Shown: one piece after another, positions 22,085 through 32,939 of the stretch
How the letters are laid out: every line of letters begins with the position of its first letter
Numbering within the stretch: position 1 is the stretch's first letter
Origin: Heterocephalus glaber
Taxonomy: Eukaryota; Chordata; Mammalia; Rodentia; Bathyergidae
NCBI RefSeq assembly: GCF_000247695.1
Contig: NW_004624730.1
Span: 27,319,649-27,383,648, forward strand
Direction: 5' to 3'
Length of the DNA stretch: 64,000 nt
Notes under the pieces: generated by a model
What the model saw: only the letters and a program-made list of their open reading frames with translations
Database searches by the model: none
What the model was told of the DNA's origin: nothing
Program-made: the position numbers and the translations under genes

Positions 22085-22500
22085 CATGGTTAAGCATATA
22101 AACTTTGACATTAGATGGTCTTAGGTTTGTATCCCAATTCACCCACTTGCTAAGAGTGACTTTGGGCAAGTTAGTTAATCTCCCTGAGCTTCATTTTACT
22201 TATCTATAAAATAAAAGGGAAGGGGATCAAGAGACCAAGGGAGGAGAGAGGGAAGAGAAAGGGGATGAAAAAAAGGAATGAAGATGTGTTATGTACATGC
22301 ACTAACTCCACACGAATGTAACTATTATGTACTGCAAACATGTACTAATAAAGGAAATGATCATGGAAGAAAAAAACAAGTTGTGACATTATCTGCCTGG
22401 CTAGGTTGTGAGAATTAAGGGAGACAATGGATGCAAACCTCTAGCATAGAGCCTAGTATATAGCACAAGATCAACAGAAGTTAGCTGGTAATATCATTCA
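22085..22500 (+). mobile_element. MIR SINE split by an L1 3' end
   Basis: 22085-22205 has the MIR order: gcagcatggttaagcatata, ttgggcaagttagttaatct, ccctgagcttcattttactt, tatctataaaat. After an L1 fragment, 22383-22500 continues with ggttgtgagaattaagggag and gcatagagcctagtatatag, the MIR 3' part. The halves join at the right place in the element. Confidence 0.85.
22206..22382 (+). mobile_element. L1 3'UTR fragment nested in MIR
   Basis: Purine-rich start (gggaaggggatcaagagacc), then gttatgtacatgcactaact, ttatgtactgcaaacatgta and an A-rich end. It matches the 3' ends at 6164 and 61360. Confidence 0.85.
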
Positions 22501-22679
22501 TGAAAAGGAGTTCCTGTAATAGGGGCTGGTAAAAGAAACTTGGCTCTGATCCTGTGTGGGAATTCTTAGGCTCTAAAGACAGAGGTCAAACATCTTCTCT
22601 AAAGTTCCAGAGAGTAAATGTTTTCATTTTTGGGGATCAAATCATCTCTACTGTAAATACTCAACTCTGCTGTTTACCA

Positions 22680-22990
22680 TGAAAGCAGTCATAGGCAACC
22701 CATAAATGAACTGGCATAGTTTTGTTCCAAATCGAAATTTATTTGTGGGCATCAGAATTTGAATTTCACATAATTTTCAGATATCACTAAATATTCTTAC
22801 ACTAGAATTTGAATTTGCATAATTCATAGACTTTCATGTCACTAAATATTATTCACCCTTTTTTTCAACAACTTAAAAATATAAAAACAATTTTTATCTC
22901 CTGTGCCATTCAAAAAAAAAAACAAAAAGGGTAATAGACCAGATTTGGCCCACTGATTGATTGTAGTTTGCCTGCAAATGCTCCGAGGTA
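22680..22990 (+). mobile_element. hAT-type nonautonomous DNA transposon relic
   Basis: gaaagcagtcataggcaacc, aaatgaactggcatagtttt, and the late ccagatttggcccactgatt and tagtttgcctgc match the conserved parts of an old mammalian MER-type DNA element, the same family as 56190-56415. The middle is AT-rich and expanded. The subfamily name is uncertain. Confidence 0.65.
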
Positions 22991-22999
22991 AGAATTCAG

Positions 23000-23394
23000 T
23001 TCACTTAGTCCTGAAGATATTAAAAAAATTTCAATTTCTCTAGTTTTCCAGCATCCAATCCTCATTTGGGGACATACAATCTACTGCTAATTGTGCTGCT
23101 TGGCACTTCTGTGTTAGGTTAAAGTGAAATAAAAATATATTTTGAAAAGCCTTTTAGAATTCCATCTTAGATTCTGGTCATCTGTAGAACAAAATGGGGG
23201 AAAGTGAATTAGACCAGCACTGAAAAAGAATGTCATAGTATAATGTCTTTTGTTGATAACTTCAATGATGACAGATGCAAAACGTTGTAGAAGCAATTGC
23301 GAATGTTACAAGTTTACATTTGTGACTTAGTGTATCACGAGGCTGTATACTCGATCAATAGCTAAAAAGCATCATGACAGCTTTGTCCCGAGTT
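23000..23394. other. Non-coding stretch, nothing assigned
   Basis: No gene or recognised repeat. Confidence 0.4.
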
Positions 23395-23870
23395 GTGTCT
23401 TAACTTTTCCCACTGCTGGGACAAAATACTTGACACTCACAAGTTGAAAGAGGAAAGGCTTATTTCAGCTCACAGTTTATAGAGGTTTCAGTCCATAGTG
23501 GCCTGGCTCTAAGGCAGGGCAGCATGGCACAGAAACATGGCAGAGGAGAAACAGTTCACAGCAAGACAGGCAGGAAGCAGCAAGCAGCAGTGAAAAACCA
23601 GCAGAAGCAGCAGCCAGTGACGCAAACTTCCCTTTCCCCTTTATCCCATCCAGACTACAAGACCTGGGTGGTGCCACCCACACCCAGGGTGGGCTTTCCC
23701 ATCATCCACACCCGGAATTATGCTAAACCAATTTGTGGATTAATTTAGTACCACAAATCCTTAATCCCAGTGTCAAGCACTCTAGATCCAGCCAGCTCTG
23801 AAAAGCCCCACCCATGAGCACATGAGGCTTTGGGAGGACATTTTGATACAAGCCATAACACTTTGTAAAC
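23395..23870. mobile_element. MaLR-type LTR
   Basis: Opening tgctgggacaaaatacttga, then gaaaggcttatttcagctca, a GC-richer centre (gtggtgccacccacacccag) and a late accacaaatccttaatccca ending ccataaca. Related in layout to 18055-18470. The open frames on either strand here are LTR sequence, not genes. Confidence 0.7.
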
Positions 23871-23874
23871 ACTT

Positions 23875-24597
23875 TTAAAGATGATATTTAATGACTAATG
23901 CTAGGACATCTGTAATAATGTTTGTATAGAGGATAAAATTTATTCTTGATATTTCTGTTTGTGTGTTTAAATAAATTTCCCTTTAAAATTGGAAACGGCA
24001 GTCCTCTATTACTACAGAGTTGTGGTGACTCATGTATAAGGAATGATGCCTCCCTTCACATAAATACTATCATTTTTCAAAGTGAATTATAGATCCAGAC
24101 ATCAATATGGCTGAGAACAGAGAGCTCAAAACAGTGTGAATAGATAGCAGGAAACAGCGAAGGATTTTCTCAAACCTCCATCTCCTCGATATCATGTTGT
24201 TGCCCTTAAAATTAACTTTTTATAATACCCATCCACGAACAGGTACTCAACAGGTATTTCTTAACAAAGCCAATATTCGTTAGGTACAATAGGTTTAGCA
24301 GCTAGGATCCACACTATTTTTAGGGATTCATGAAAATGTTTTAATTTCTTTTAAAATTAGAAGAAAAAACTTTTAGGTTCAAGAAAATGTTTTAATGCTA
24401 GTTTTATTTGTCTTTATAGCAATATGAAGCAGTAGCAAAACAACTTTTTAAATTTTTCTATGGAGGAAAGAGCCCATGGCATAAAAGTGCCTACAGTCAT
24501 AGGAAGTCATATTGTGACCCTGACTCTTAGGTCTCAACTCTTTGTCCTAAGCTGCAAGGAAAATGAGAAAATAAAAGTTACAATCTCTGATAGCTCT
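23875..24597. other. Non-coding stretch, nothing assigned
   Basis: No gene or recognised repeat. Confidence 0.4.
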
Positions 24598-24960
24598 GTG
24601 TTAGCCTGTTTTCTGTTGCTATAAAAAAAATACTAGATACTGGGTACTTCATAAAGAATGGAAGTTTATTTGGCTTATGATTCTGGAAGCCCAAGAGCAG
24701 GCACTAACATCTGCTCAGCATTTGCACGGGCCCTGAGGCTGCATCTCATAGAGGAAGTAATCACATAGCAAGACAGCAAGTATGTTAGCTGAGTCTCTTT
24801 ACAAAGCCACTAATACCATCAGGAGGGATGTACCTCATGACCTCATCCAATCCCCATTACTTCCCAAAGGCTCCACTTTCAAACACCATTAATTTGAATT
24901 TGGGGACTAAGTGTACAACACATGAACTTTTGGTAGACACACTGAAATCACAGCCCCTTC
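24598..24960. mobile_element. MST/MLT-type MaLR LTR
   Basis: tgtgttagcctgttttctgt, ttcataaagaatggaagttt, tggcttatgattctggaagc, cactaataccatcaggaggg, cccattacttcccaaaggct and ggggactaagtgtacaacac follow the order of an MST-like LTR. It appears nearly complete. Confidence 0.85.
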
Positions 24961-24964
24961 TGAG

Positions 24965-27358
24965 GCTTACTCCTTTGGTTTTAGCCATTTTGTATCCAGC
25001 AAAACAAGGAAAAGGTGTATTGGACCTTGGCTCTTAGGTGCCAGCAACCCACTGAGTAGAATATCCCCTCATAACTGAACTTCAAGGATCCTTCACAGAG
25101 TGCCTGCCAGCATCCTGACATTGCGGAGCAGATGGTGCGGATTCGGTAAAGCAGTTCTCTTGGTAGCGCAGCCCCTCAGATAACAGGGAAATGGCAGAGC
25201 CCCTTGGAAACTGTGGATCTGATCCTTGGGAAAATGTCTGACCTAGGCTGGGTGCATTCATATTGAGTCAGATTTGCCCAGGGCCACCAGACTGCTTTAG
25301 ATTAAGAGTGTCTACTTCCTCATGGATTTATAGGCTGGGTGCAATTAAACTTAAAAAAATAGTAATTTAAGCTTCCATGGACAATTTCTCAGAAAATGTG
25401 AATTCATTCTAGAAAAGAAAAAAACAGAGGTAGATATCAGAGGATAGGCAGTGTAAGCATATAAGTAGTTCAGGGGATCCCTATGCCCTGCCATTCAGAG
25501 CTGTGCACCCAACTCCGTGGGATCATCTGGCAACACCACTTGGCAAGTGTCCACCGTAGAGACACAAAAATCTGATAGTGGAGCTTCCTGAACCCTGAAT
25601 GTAGGCCCAGAGCCCCAACTCTCCCTGTGGTAGCAAGAGACCCCAGAATCCAGGCACCTGACCCCAGAAAAGCTGGAGGAGTATGCAATTAGGAGCAAAA
25701 GTAGAAGCCATGTCACAGCTTGTAAAAGCAGCTTCCTGAGTGTGTGGATTTTTTCAAAGTCTTAACCTTCAGAGTCACTGTGAGTGAGTCAGTCTTTCTC
25801 TGAACTGCTGAGGAAACAGAAGCTCCATGAGGATTCTGCAACTGAGGAGAATCTAAGGGATCTGGTGGTAACTAAATGACAGATGGAAAAATAGGTTCTT
25901 GGAGGGAACTGCAGAAAATAAAATAAGAGAATTTATTCCCCTTCCACTATGTATTGAAGAAGATAGTCACAAGAATCAGTGTGCAAGTTAATTAAAGAGA
26001 ATATCAGCAACTCTTTAATGGTACACTCTATGGGAATGGGGATGGTTTTAATGTTTTCCAGGAGGTAATCTAAAATTTTATAAGCCATATATCTCCTTCT
26101 GCAATCTTAAGTAGTAACATAATTTAGTAATATGTCTAGAGGCCTTTTTTCTATGGGTCTGTTTAGGATTCAAAGGACTCAGGTTTGGGGATTTTGTTAA
26201 TGGTTTCCGGGGAAGATGCTGCTGGAATTGCAGGCTAGTTCCTGCTCAGCTTATATAACGGGTCTGCAGGTTCATTGCTAGGAGTCACAGGGATCTCCTG
26301 AGGCAGGTGTAGCAATACCCAGTCAGTGAATTTCAGAAGAGCTGGGGTGGTGGAGTCACTCTCAGGATGAGGGTTATGGCCACTGATCCAGGTAGCATGC
26401 ACATGGAATTGAAATCTGTGCTACAGATGATAAACCACCCTTCCTCCCTCAACAAAGAGGTAGCCTTTTCATAAAAGTAACACCAATAATGGAGATCAGA
26501 TCCCAAGTGGCTGGCAACTTGGTCTCAAATATAAACTTTATAAAGCATCCCTGGAGGGCCAACTAGTGAGTACAACTGACACAGTATTTCCAGTAAAACT
26601 CACTGTCATGTCCAAATGGGATGCAATGATCACCTCCTTCATTGTCCACTCAAAACAGACACCAGGAAAAACTTGGCTAATTTCATTTTCTCATTACATT
26701 TTCCTTTCTCTCACCATACTAATCTTTCATCCATACAGATATGCATAGCCTTTGGATCCATTGAGAATTGGTCTACTGAGGTGGTTCAGTAAGGTTTGGA
26801 GACCATAAGCAGTGATTATTTGGTGTTGGAAACTAGAGAAATTGTTGGCAGAGTAGTGAAGAGAGGTTGGAGTCAGAAGGTGATGAGCCTCTGGAGGGGA
26901 GAAGTATGGGCCTGCTGAGCTAGTATTGTGGATGCAAGACCTGAGAGAAGGCCTGTATTTTTGTGTCAGAACTGCTTCAGCTGGTAAAATTTTCTCACTA
27001 AACTAGCTTTTGTGTATAGAGGTTGTAGCTACCCAGCACAGGGGGTGGGGAAATGATCTGCACATACTTCCAGACACAGGGGCCTGCTGCAGCAACCACT
27101 TGGCACTAGAGTAGTGGAGGGTTTTGAGAAGCAAAGTTGAGGCTAGTCCAGCACCTGTGACCACGTGATATGGAACGACCTTAATGTGGCCAGGTACCAA
27201 AGAGCTGTCTGAACTCTCACTTTGGTAAAACTAAGTAGAAAGAAAGAAGAGACCATTGAGGTCCTCAGAGAACACCAGGGGAGTACCTCATGAACCAGAG
27301 GTGGTGATTTTGTGCCACGTTTAAAATAATAACTGAGGCTCTATGGGGTTTTGGACAC
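24965..27358. other. Non-coding 2.4-kb stretch, nothing assigned
   Basis: Moderate GC sequence with no clear repeat. Overlapping minus-strand frames at 25470-25716 are shadows of each other and match no family I know. It could hold old LTR-internal sequence, since an MST-like LTR lies directly to the left, but no retroviral protein motif was seen. Confidence 0.4.
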
Positions 27359-27372
27359 AGAAAGCATCTTTT

Positions 27373-27453
27373 TTTTTTTTGGTATTGGGGATCAAACTCA
27401 GGACCTTGCACTTGTGAGGCAGGTGCGGTGCCACTGAGCTAAATCCCTGGCCC
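27373..27453 (-). mobile_element. ID-type SINE, antisense
   Basis: ggtattggggatcaaactca to ctgagctaaatccctggccc after a T run. Exact 14-base duplication agaaagcatctttt (27359-27372 and 27454-27467). Confidence 0.96.
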
Positions 27454-27700
27454 AGAAAGCATCTTTTAATGTTCTTGCAGGGTTGGTCATAGCTAGGCTT
27501 GTTGTGACCCCTAGACTCAAGTTCCCTGATGTCTAGGAAATCTCAGTTCATGAAAAACTAACTTGAACCTTGGTGAATGGCGATCACTTCTGTATCTGTT
27601 TCAGTTTCTATCAGAAGGACATCTGATACACAATTGTATATCAGTTACATTGGAGGAAGAAATATCTTACCACTCAACCCTGGGAAAAATAGAGCTTGCT

Positions 27701-27795
27701 TGGGTCGAGGATTTAGCTCAGTGGTTTTGCTGCCTGCTGCACAAGTGCAAAGACCCGAGTTCCATTCCGGGTACCGAAAAACAAACAAATAAACA
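27701..27795 (+). mobile_element. ID-type SINE
   Basis: ggatttagctcagtggtttt, gacccgagttccattccggg, ggtaccg and a tail of AAAC/AAAT units. Flanked by aaaaatagagcttgct (27685-27700) and aaaaatagacctggct (27796-27811). Confidence 0.93.
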
Positions 27796-27959
27796 AAAAA
27801 TAGACCTGGCTTGGGAGTGAAAGCAAGGGAAAATATTAAACTTAGATGTTTTCCTGAATCTAGTTTCAAATTTCCAAACTCCTAGATTTCTAGAAGGTAT
27901 TTTACAAATTATAGTTCTTGGCCTATTAGTGGCTTAGGACATCAGTTCTGTGGGGGCAT

Positions 27960-28230
27960 GACCAATATTTCTGTTTTATTTTAAAATGTTTCTTATATGA
28001 TATCAAATATTAGAGAAAATACTGTAACAAATCCTCAAGGGCTTATCACCCTGCTTCAATGATATTCAACTCATGGCCAGGGCCAGCCTCATTTCATTTA
28101 CACTTCAGTTCTTTGTCTCAATTATTTTCAAGCAAGTTCTAGACCTCATATCATTTCATCTGTAGATAGTGTGGTATGTATCACTGAAAGAGGACTTATT
28201 CCATTTTAAATGGCATACATAGACCAGAAA
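27960..28230. mobile_element. Ancient interspersed repeat, family not named
   Basis: ttatcaccctgcttcaatga, tcaactcatggccagggcca, agcaagttctagacctcata, tatcatttcatctgtagata is a recurring ancient mammalian repeat text. I recognise the text but not the family name with confidence. Confidence 0.5.
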
Positions 28231-28492
28231 ATATCAAACAGTCAGGATAAAGTAATATTTAAACATCTGTTTCAGTTACATGAGTGTGTGTACATATACA
28301 GCTGGCTGTGATGTAAAATGTATTTCTTCCACTAAGTTTCAAAAACATTCAAAAGTACTGTCTTAAAGAAACTGTAGGGACCCAGGCCTCACTGGTAACC
28401 TCAACACCCCTCACCCCAGCCCCACTCCATGCCTAGTGTCAGAGACAAAACTGGCTCAACCCAACAGGAGAAAAAAGTTGGTAGAGAAAGCT

Positions 28493-28502
28493 TGTGTGTG
28501 TT

Positions 28503-28538
<36 letters not shown>
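28493..28538. repeat. (TG)n microsatellite
   Basis: TG units at 28493-28500, a TTTA interruption, then 17 TG units to 28538. Confidence 0.95.
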
Positions 28539-28539
<1 letters not shown>

Positions 28540-28544
28540 GGGGT

Positions 28545-29405
28545 AATGAGTTTGGAAGGTGGCTTGGATGGTATGATGCCCACTTTTTAAAGGAAAACAA
28601 AGATTTTCCTAGGGACAATTTGTGACCTTGGTAAAGAGGGGAAAAAGGCACAAAATAACAAATGATTGCAGCTTCCCTCTTCCTTTACAATGAGGTCATG
28701 GAGCCTGGCATTGTGGAGATTGACTTGGAATAAAAGAGGACTAGAAAAGCTAAATGTGTCTTCTTAGGAACTGAGCAAAAGGGAGAGAAGAGGGGAGGAG
28801 TTTAGAGGACAGTCTATGAAGAAAGAGTGGGGAAAAGAGACGGGGGCAGGGTGGGGGTCAGGTTTCTGAGTGGCTGCTGGGGAGATGGGCATGAATGGCT
28901 AAGGGAGGGTTTTAGGATACGCTGTTAGGAGTTATGCTGTTGTGAGTTGTGTTGTGTGTCTTGCTTTAGGCCTGGTAAAAATAAAAACCGGAAGTTTTCA
29001 GAATCATTTTCAATGCTTTTAAATGTTTAGTGCTTTCATTGAGCCACCCTAAAAAGAGAAGCCTCAGGCTTTGTGGGTCAGAATAGAAATAGGCAGGCAA
29101 GTTAGGAAGGTTGATATTTCAGCAACTCAGTAAGAGGATGTGGTTGGGACCCAGGGTGATATGCTGATGCTGAAGAGGAATGGGTAGATTCAGGGTAGGT
29201 TTTGAAGACATAGTCAATAGACTGCCTACTGGACTGAGTGTAGGGGTGAGAGAGAAGAGTCAAGGATCATTTCTCTATTTTAGGAAGAAAATTGGTGAGG
29301 AGGAAATTTATTGGGATAGGGAAGATTATGAGAGGGGGTAGGATGCAGGTGAGACATCTAGAATTCTGTTTGAATCATGTTGAGATGACTCTTAAGATAC
29401 CTAAG
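28545..29405. other. Non-coding, purine-rich stretch
   Basis: Purine-rich on the plus strand, with clustered G runs at about 28842-28860 (ggggg, ggg, ggggg) that could form a G-quadruplex. No gene or recognised repeat. Confidence 0.45.
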
Positions 29406-29407
29406 TC

Positions 29408-29800
29408 AAGGAGTGTTAGCCTATTTTCTATTGCTGTAACAAAATGTCCAAAACTGCAAAATTTATAAATGAAAGAGATTTATTTAGCTCATGGTTTTGG
29501 TGACTGAAAGTCCAAGACCAGTGATCATATCTTGCTGGTCTCTGGTGAGGGCCTTTGACTATATCACAACATGGCAGTTGCATTGTATAGTGTGACTGCA
29601 GGCAAGAGTGGAACTGACATGTTTGGAAGAGAGCAAATACATGGGCTGGCTTTGTTTTATGGCAACCAGCTCTTATGGTTCCTCATCCAGTCCAAGGAGA
29701 CCTAACCCACTCGTGAGAGGTGAGCATTAATATCTTCTGAGGTTAGTGGCCCTGTGACCTAATACAACCTACTAGGTTCCATTCTCTTAAAGGTTCTGCC
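29408..29800. mobile_element. MaLR-type LTR
   Basis: gtgttagcctattttctatt, tgtaacaaaatgtccaaaac, agatttatttagctcatggt, actgaaagtccaagaccagt, ctcatccagtccaaggagac and ggttccattctcttaaaggt follow MaLR LTR order, related to 24598-24960. Confidence 0.8.
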
Positions 29801-29887
29801 ACTTCTCAATTTCATTATAATAAAGATAAAGCTTCTAGCACCTGAACTGTGAGGAAGAAACTATTTCTAAGCCAAGTAGGTGGCTGA

Positions 29888-29889
<2 letters not shown>

Positions 29890-29933
<44 letters not shown>
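29890..29933. repeat. (CA)n microsatellite
   Basis: About 21 uninterrupted CA units, ending where the palindrome at 29932 begins. Confidence 0.95.
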
Positions 29934-29934
<1 letters not shown>

Positions 29935-29967
29935 ATAGACTTGTGTATATATACACAAGTCTATGGT
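29932..29967. repeat. Perfect 36-bp palindrome next to (CA)n
   Basis: accatagacttgtgtata (29932-29949) is followed with no spacer by its exact reverse complement (29950-29967). It abuts the CA microsatellite. No associated RNA-gene signal. Confidence 0.95.
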
Positions 29968-30350
29968 TCCAGGGAGAAATTCAGGCTGGAGATGTGCACT
30001 CTTGAAATGTTGGGCCAAAGAGGTTATGTCAAGCTAAGGGCCCAGTTGAGATTATCTTTACATTCTATGAAAGTCATGAAGATATCATTGTGAAGTAGTT
30101 GGGATCCAGAATGTCAGCTTCTGGGGACACTTCATCCAGAGATACATGAGAGAAGGTGGAGAAGTCTACATAAATGCTAGTTTAGAAGAGTAAATCACAG
30201 GTCAATGAAGGAATTCTTCTTTGATTATTTCTATTTTCTCACTTAAAAATGAGAAAAGCCATCAGCTTGGAGTGAGTGCTGAAGAGAGGCATTAGAAATT
30301 TGAAATGTTTTATCAATTATTTGTTCAATATCTTCTTTAAAAACTCAGCT

Positions 30351-30446
30351 CCAGCCGGGAATTCAGCTCAGTGGTTCCACCGCCTTCCTCGAAAGCGCAA
30401 GGTCCCAAGCTCAATCCCTGGTACCAAAAAAAAATAAAATAAAAGG
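30351..30446 (+). mobile_element. ID-type SINE, diverged
   Basis: gggaattcagctcagtggtt, caaggtcccaagctcaatcc, ggtacc and an A/AAAT tail. Flanked by taaaaactcagct (30338-30350) and taaaagctcaact (30447-30459). Confidence 0.92.
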
Positions 30447-30599
30447 TAAAAGCTCAACTACGTAAAAACAGAGTCTGGATCGGTCTTTTTCATCATTTAT
30501 TCCTAGTGTCTTAAAGGTTGCTGTACGTGTAAGAAGTGTTCAATACGCAATTGGTAAATGAAAAAGAGAGGGAATGAATGAAAGTTAGACATCTTTACT

Positions 30600-31145
30600 A
30601 GTGATTTATTACTGTATAGCATATCACCTAAGACCTTGCAACCTAAAACAACCATTTATTATCTCCCTCTATTCCATGGTTTGATGAGCTCAGTGAGGTA
30701 GTTTTCAGGGTTCCTTAGATGGTTGCAGTCAGATCACATCTGAGGCTAGAATTATCTGATAGCTTCTGTACTCTTATGGCTGGTGGTTGGGCTGTTATTT
30801 CTGAGACAGTGGTGACCAATGCACATTTCTTTCACCATGTGACTCTTCCTTGTTTGCTAGCTGGATCTTCATTACAGCACAGTGGCCTTGGTGTGATTGG
30901 ATTTCTTTCATGATGGCTGGCTTCCCCCTGCCTGGTTATTCTCAGATTAGTGTTCCAAGAGATCTAGGCAGAAGCCTTAAGGCTTCTCAAAACCTTGCTT
31001 TAGACATCTCATAGTGTCATAGCTACAATATTCTGTTGGTCACAACAGTCACACATTAGTCTAGATTCACGGGGGTGAAGGGATAGACTCCACTTCTCAG
31101 TGGGAAAGGAAGTGATACAGCATTCTTGGATATAAGCTACAACAG
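30600..31145. mobile_element. Ancient LTR-type repeat (MLT-like)
   Basis: gatttattactgtatagcat, aaaacaaccatttattatct, gatggttgcagtcagatcac, gatggctggcttccccctgc, ccaagagatctaggcagaag, tattctgttggtcacaacag appear in the order of an old mammalian LTR-type repeat about 550 bp long. The subfamily is uncertain. Confidence 0.7.
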
Positions 31146-31149
31146 CACC

Positions 31150-32080
31150 AATATGTAAAAGGGAGAAAGAAGATAGGGGAGGGAGAGGGAAAGATGGACA
31201 GAGCCAGAACTGAGGTAAAGGAGGGGAAGAAAGAAAGGACGAATTTTAAAAGATTTGGTGCTTATCTTATGGTATAAATAAGAAACTAATATCTGAATGG
31301 TAAAATCAAATTCTCAAATCTGCCTATTTTTAGAGACTATTAATTTTACTGAAAAAAAATGATTGCAATTGCTGCTGTAGCTCTACATGGAGCAGAACCT
31401 TAAACTTTTCTGCTTGAGTTTTAGTTTTTTCACTAGTTATACCTGAGGCTCTTCCAGCTTAGTTAGGTGCAAGGCAGTAACAATACAGGTTGGTACAATT
31501 GATTTTTGTGGTAAATATCACCATTCACCTATCCTTCTGTGTTGCATGATTGTATTTCACAGACCCTTCGAAACTAGGGACTTTGGTGCAAAGAAATGAA
31601 TGCACAAAATGATGATAATTATGCTGGATGTAAAGTTGGGGTCAGTCATTGACTCATTCAATCATCTTTTTTCTTAGCCAATTAAGCCAATTCCTGGGTC
31701 TACTTTATATCTGTCTTAATTTTCATTGAAAAATGAGATTTTTATCTTTGCAGAATCAGAAGGGAGAAGATAAAGCAGCAGATCCTGACAGAAGAAAAGG
31801 TGAATTCAGTGTCAAATGGTGGAACTGCACAATTAGAGAGCCAAAGGCACTAATGAGGAGGCACTCAAAGGACAGAGAATAAAAGGGAGCAGAGACAGAT
31901 TGAAGGAGAGGAAGTCAAATTGTTTCAGCTGATCTATACTTTCCCTTAGAAACCTTTCCAGGATCTAACAGTTTTCTATCCTGGCATCCAAGAAAAACAC
32001 ATCACTTACTTGCTTTATTTATGGTAGAATCACATGAGGCATGTGATTTTCAGTCAGCTCTCAGCCTGTGAACTGTTTAT
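31150..32080. other. Non-coding stretch, nothing assigned
   Basis: A purine-rich segment lies at 31158-31240. No gene or recognised repeat. Confidence 0.45.
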
Positions 32081-32096
32081 TAAAACCAGTTACCCC

Positions 32097-32288
32097 ACTA
32101 GGCACAGTGGAGCATGCCTATAATCCCAGGACTTTGGGAGGCTGAGACAGAAGGATTACAACTTCGAGTCCTACCTGAGCAACTTAGTGAAAACCTGTCT
32201 CAAGATAAAAAATAAAATGGGGTGGGGATGTAGCTCAGTGTGAATGACCTGTGTTCAATCCCCAGTACTGAAAAAAAAAGCAAAAAAC
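32097..32288 (+). mobile_element. B1-dID dimeric SINE (7SL-derived B1 + tRNA-derived ID)
   Basis: The B1 part (32097-32200) has gcctataatcccaggacttt, gaggctgagacagaaggatt, cttcgagtcctacctgagca and cctgtctcaagataaaa. The ID part (32215-32272) has ggggatgtagctcagtg, a shortened middle, and tgttcaatccccagtactg, then an A tail. Both lie between aaaaccagttacccc (32082-32096) and aaaagcaattactcc (32289-32303), so they moved as one unit of about 190 bases. Confidence 0.9.
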
Positions 32289-32304
32289 AAAAGCAATTAC
32301 TCCT

Positions 32305-32755
32305 AGTTTAAGTGAAATTTCCTCTGTCGAGACAGCTGAGAACATTGACAAATATCTACTCTTCATTAAGTAGATGAGAACACACAGGCACCAGGATAGA
32401 ATTTACTCATTTTATTTAAAAGCTAGTGAATTTCACAAAACATTTTGTAAATTAAATTGTATAGATAACTTAGAAGATCCTTAATAGTCAATATATTATT
32501 CCCCCACGTCACTGAAATAAATTCATCTTGTCATAAATGTTTTGAACTAAGCCACATCAAAATGTGAGATGTCTTTTGAACCTCTTCCATGTCTTTGAAG
32601 TCTCTATTTTGGACTTTGCAAATTCCATGGCAAAATCAGTCTTTTAAATCAGAACAGAGACTATCTACAAAGCAAGGTAGGACCACCTCACTGCTATAGA
32701 AATCCCCTAATTAGTGGCCTCACAAGATATTTGTGCCTTTGGGATTTAGCCTTTT
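32305..32755. other. Non-coding stretch, nothing assigned
   Basis: AT-rich sequence without recognised features. Confidence 0.4.
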
Positions 32756-32759
32756 TGTG

Positions 32760-32897
32760 TGTCAGCCCCTCATCTGTAAAATGGAGGTAATATCAGCACA
32801 TGTCTCAAAATGTCATTTTTTTGTATTAAATGAATTAATCTATGTAAAGCCCTTAGAATAGTCACTGGCATGTGGTGAACTATATAAGTATTTGTCT
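32760..32897 (+). mobile_element. MIR SINE, 3' half
   Basis: gcccctcatctgtaaaatgg, ggtaatatcagcac, ttaatctatgtaaagccctt, tagtcactggcatgtggtga follow MIR 3' order. It runs into the GAAT repeat at 32898. Confidence 0.85.
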
Positions 32898-32931
32898 AAT
32901 GAATGAATGAGTGAATGAGTGAATGAATGAG
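32898..32931. repeat. (GAAT)n/(GAGT)n simple repeat
   Basis: About eight tetranucleotide units at the 3' end of a MIR, a common place for such repeats to grow. Confidence 0.9.
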
Positions 32932-32939
32932 CAAAAATT

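Noticed and set aside
25470..25716. Three overlapping minus-strand frames suggesting an exon
   Set aside because: Three frames are open over the same bases, showing low stop density by composition and not coding selection; no known protein likeness.
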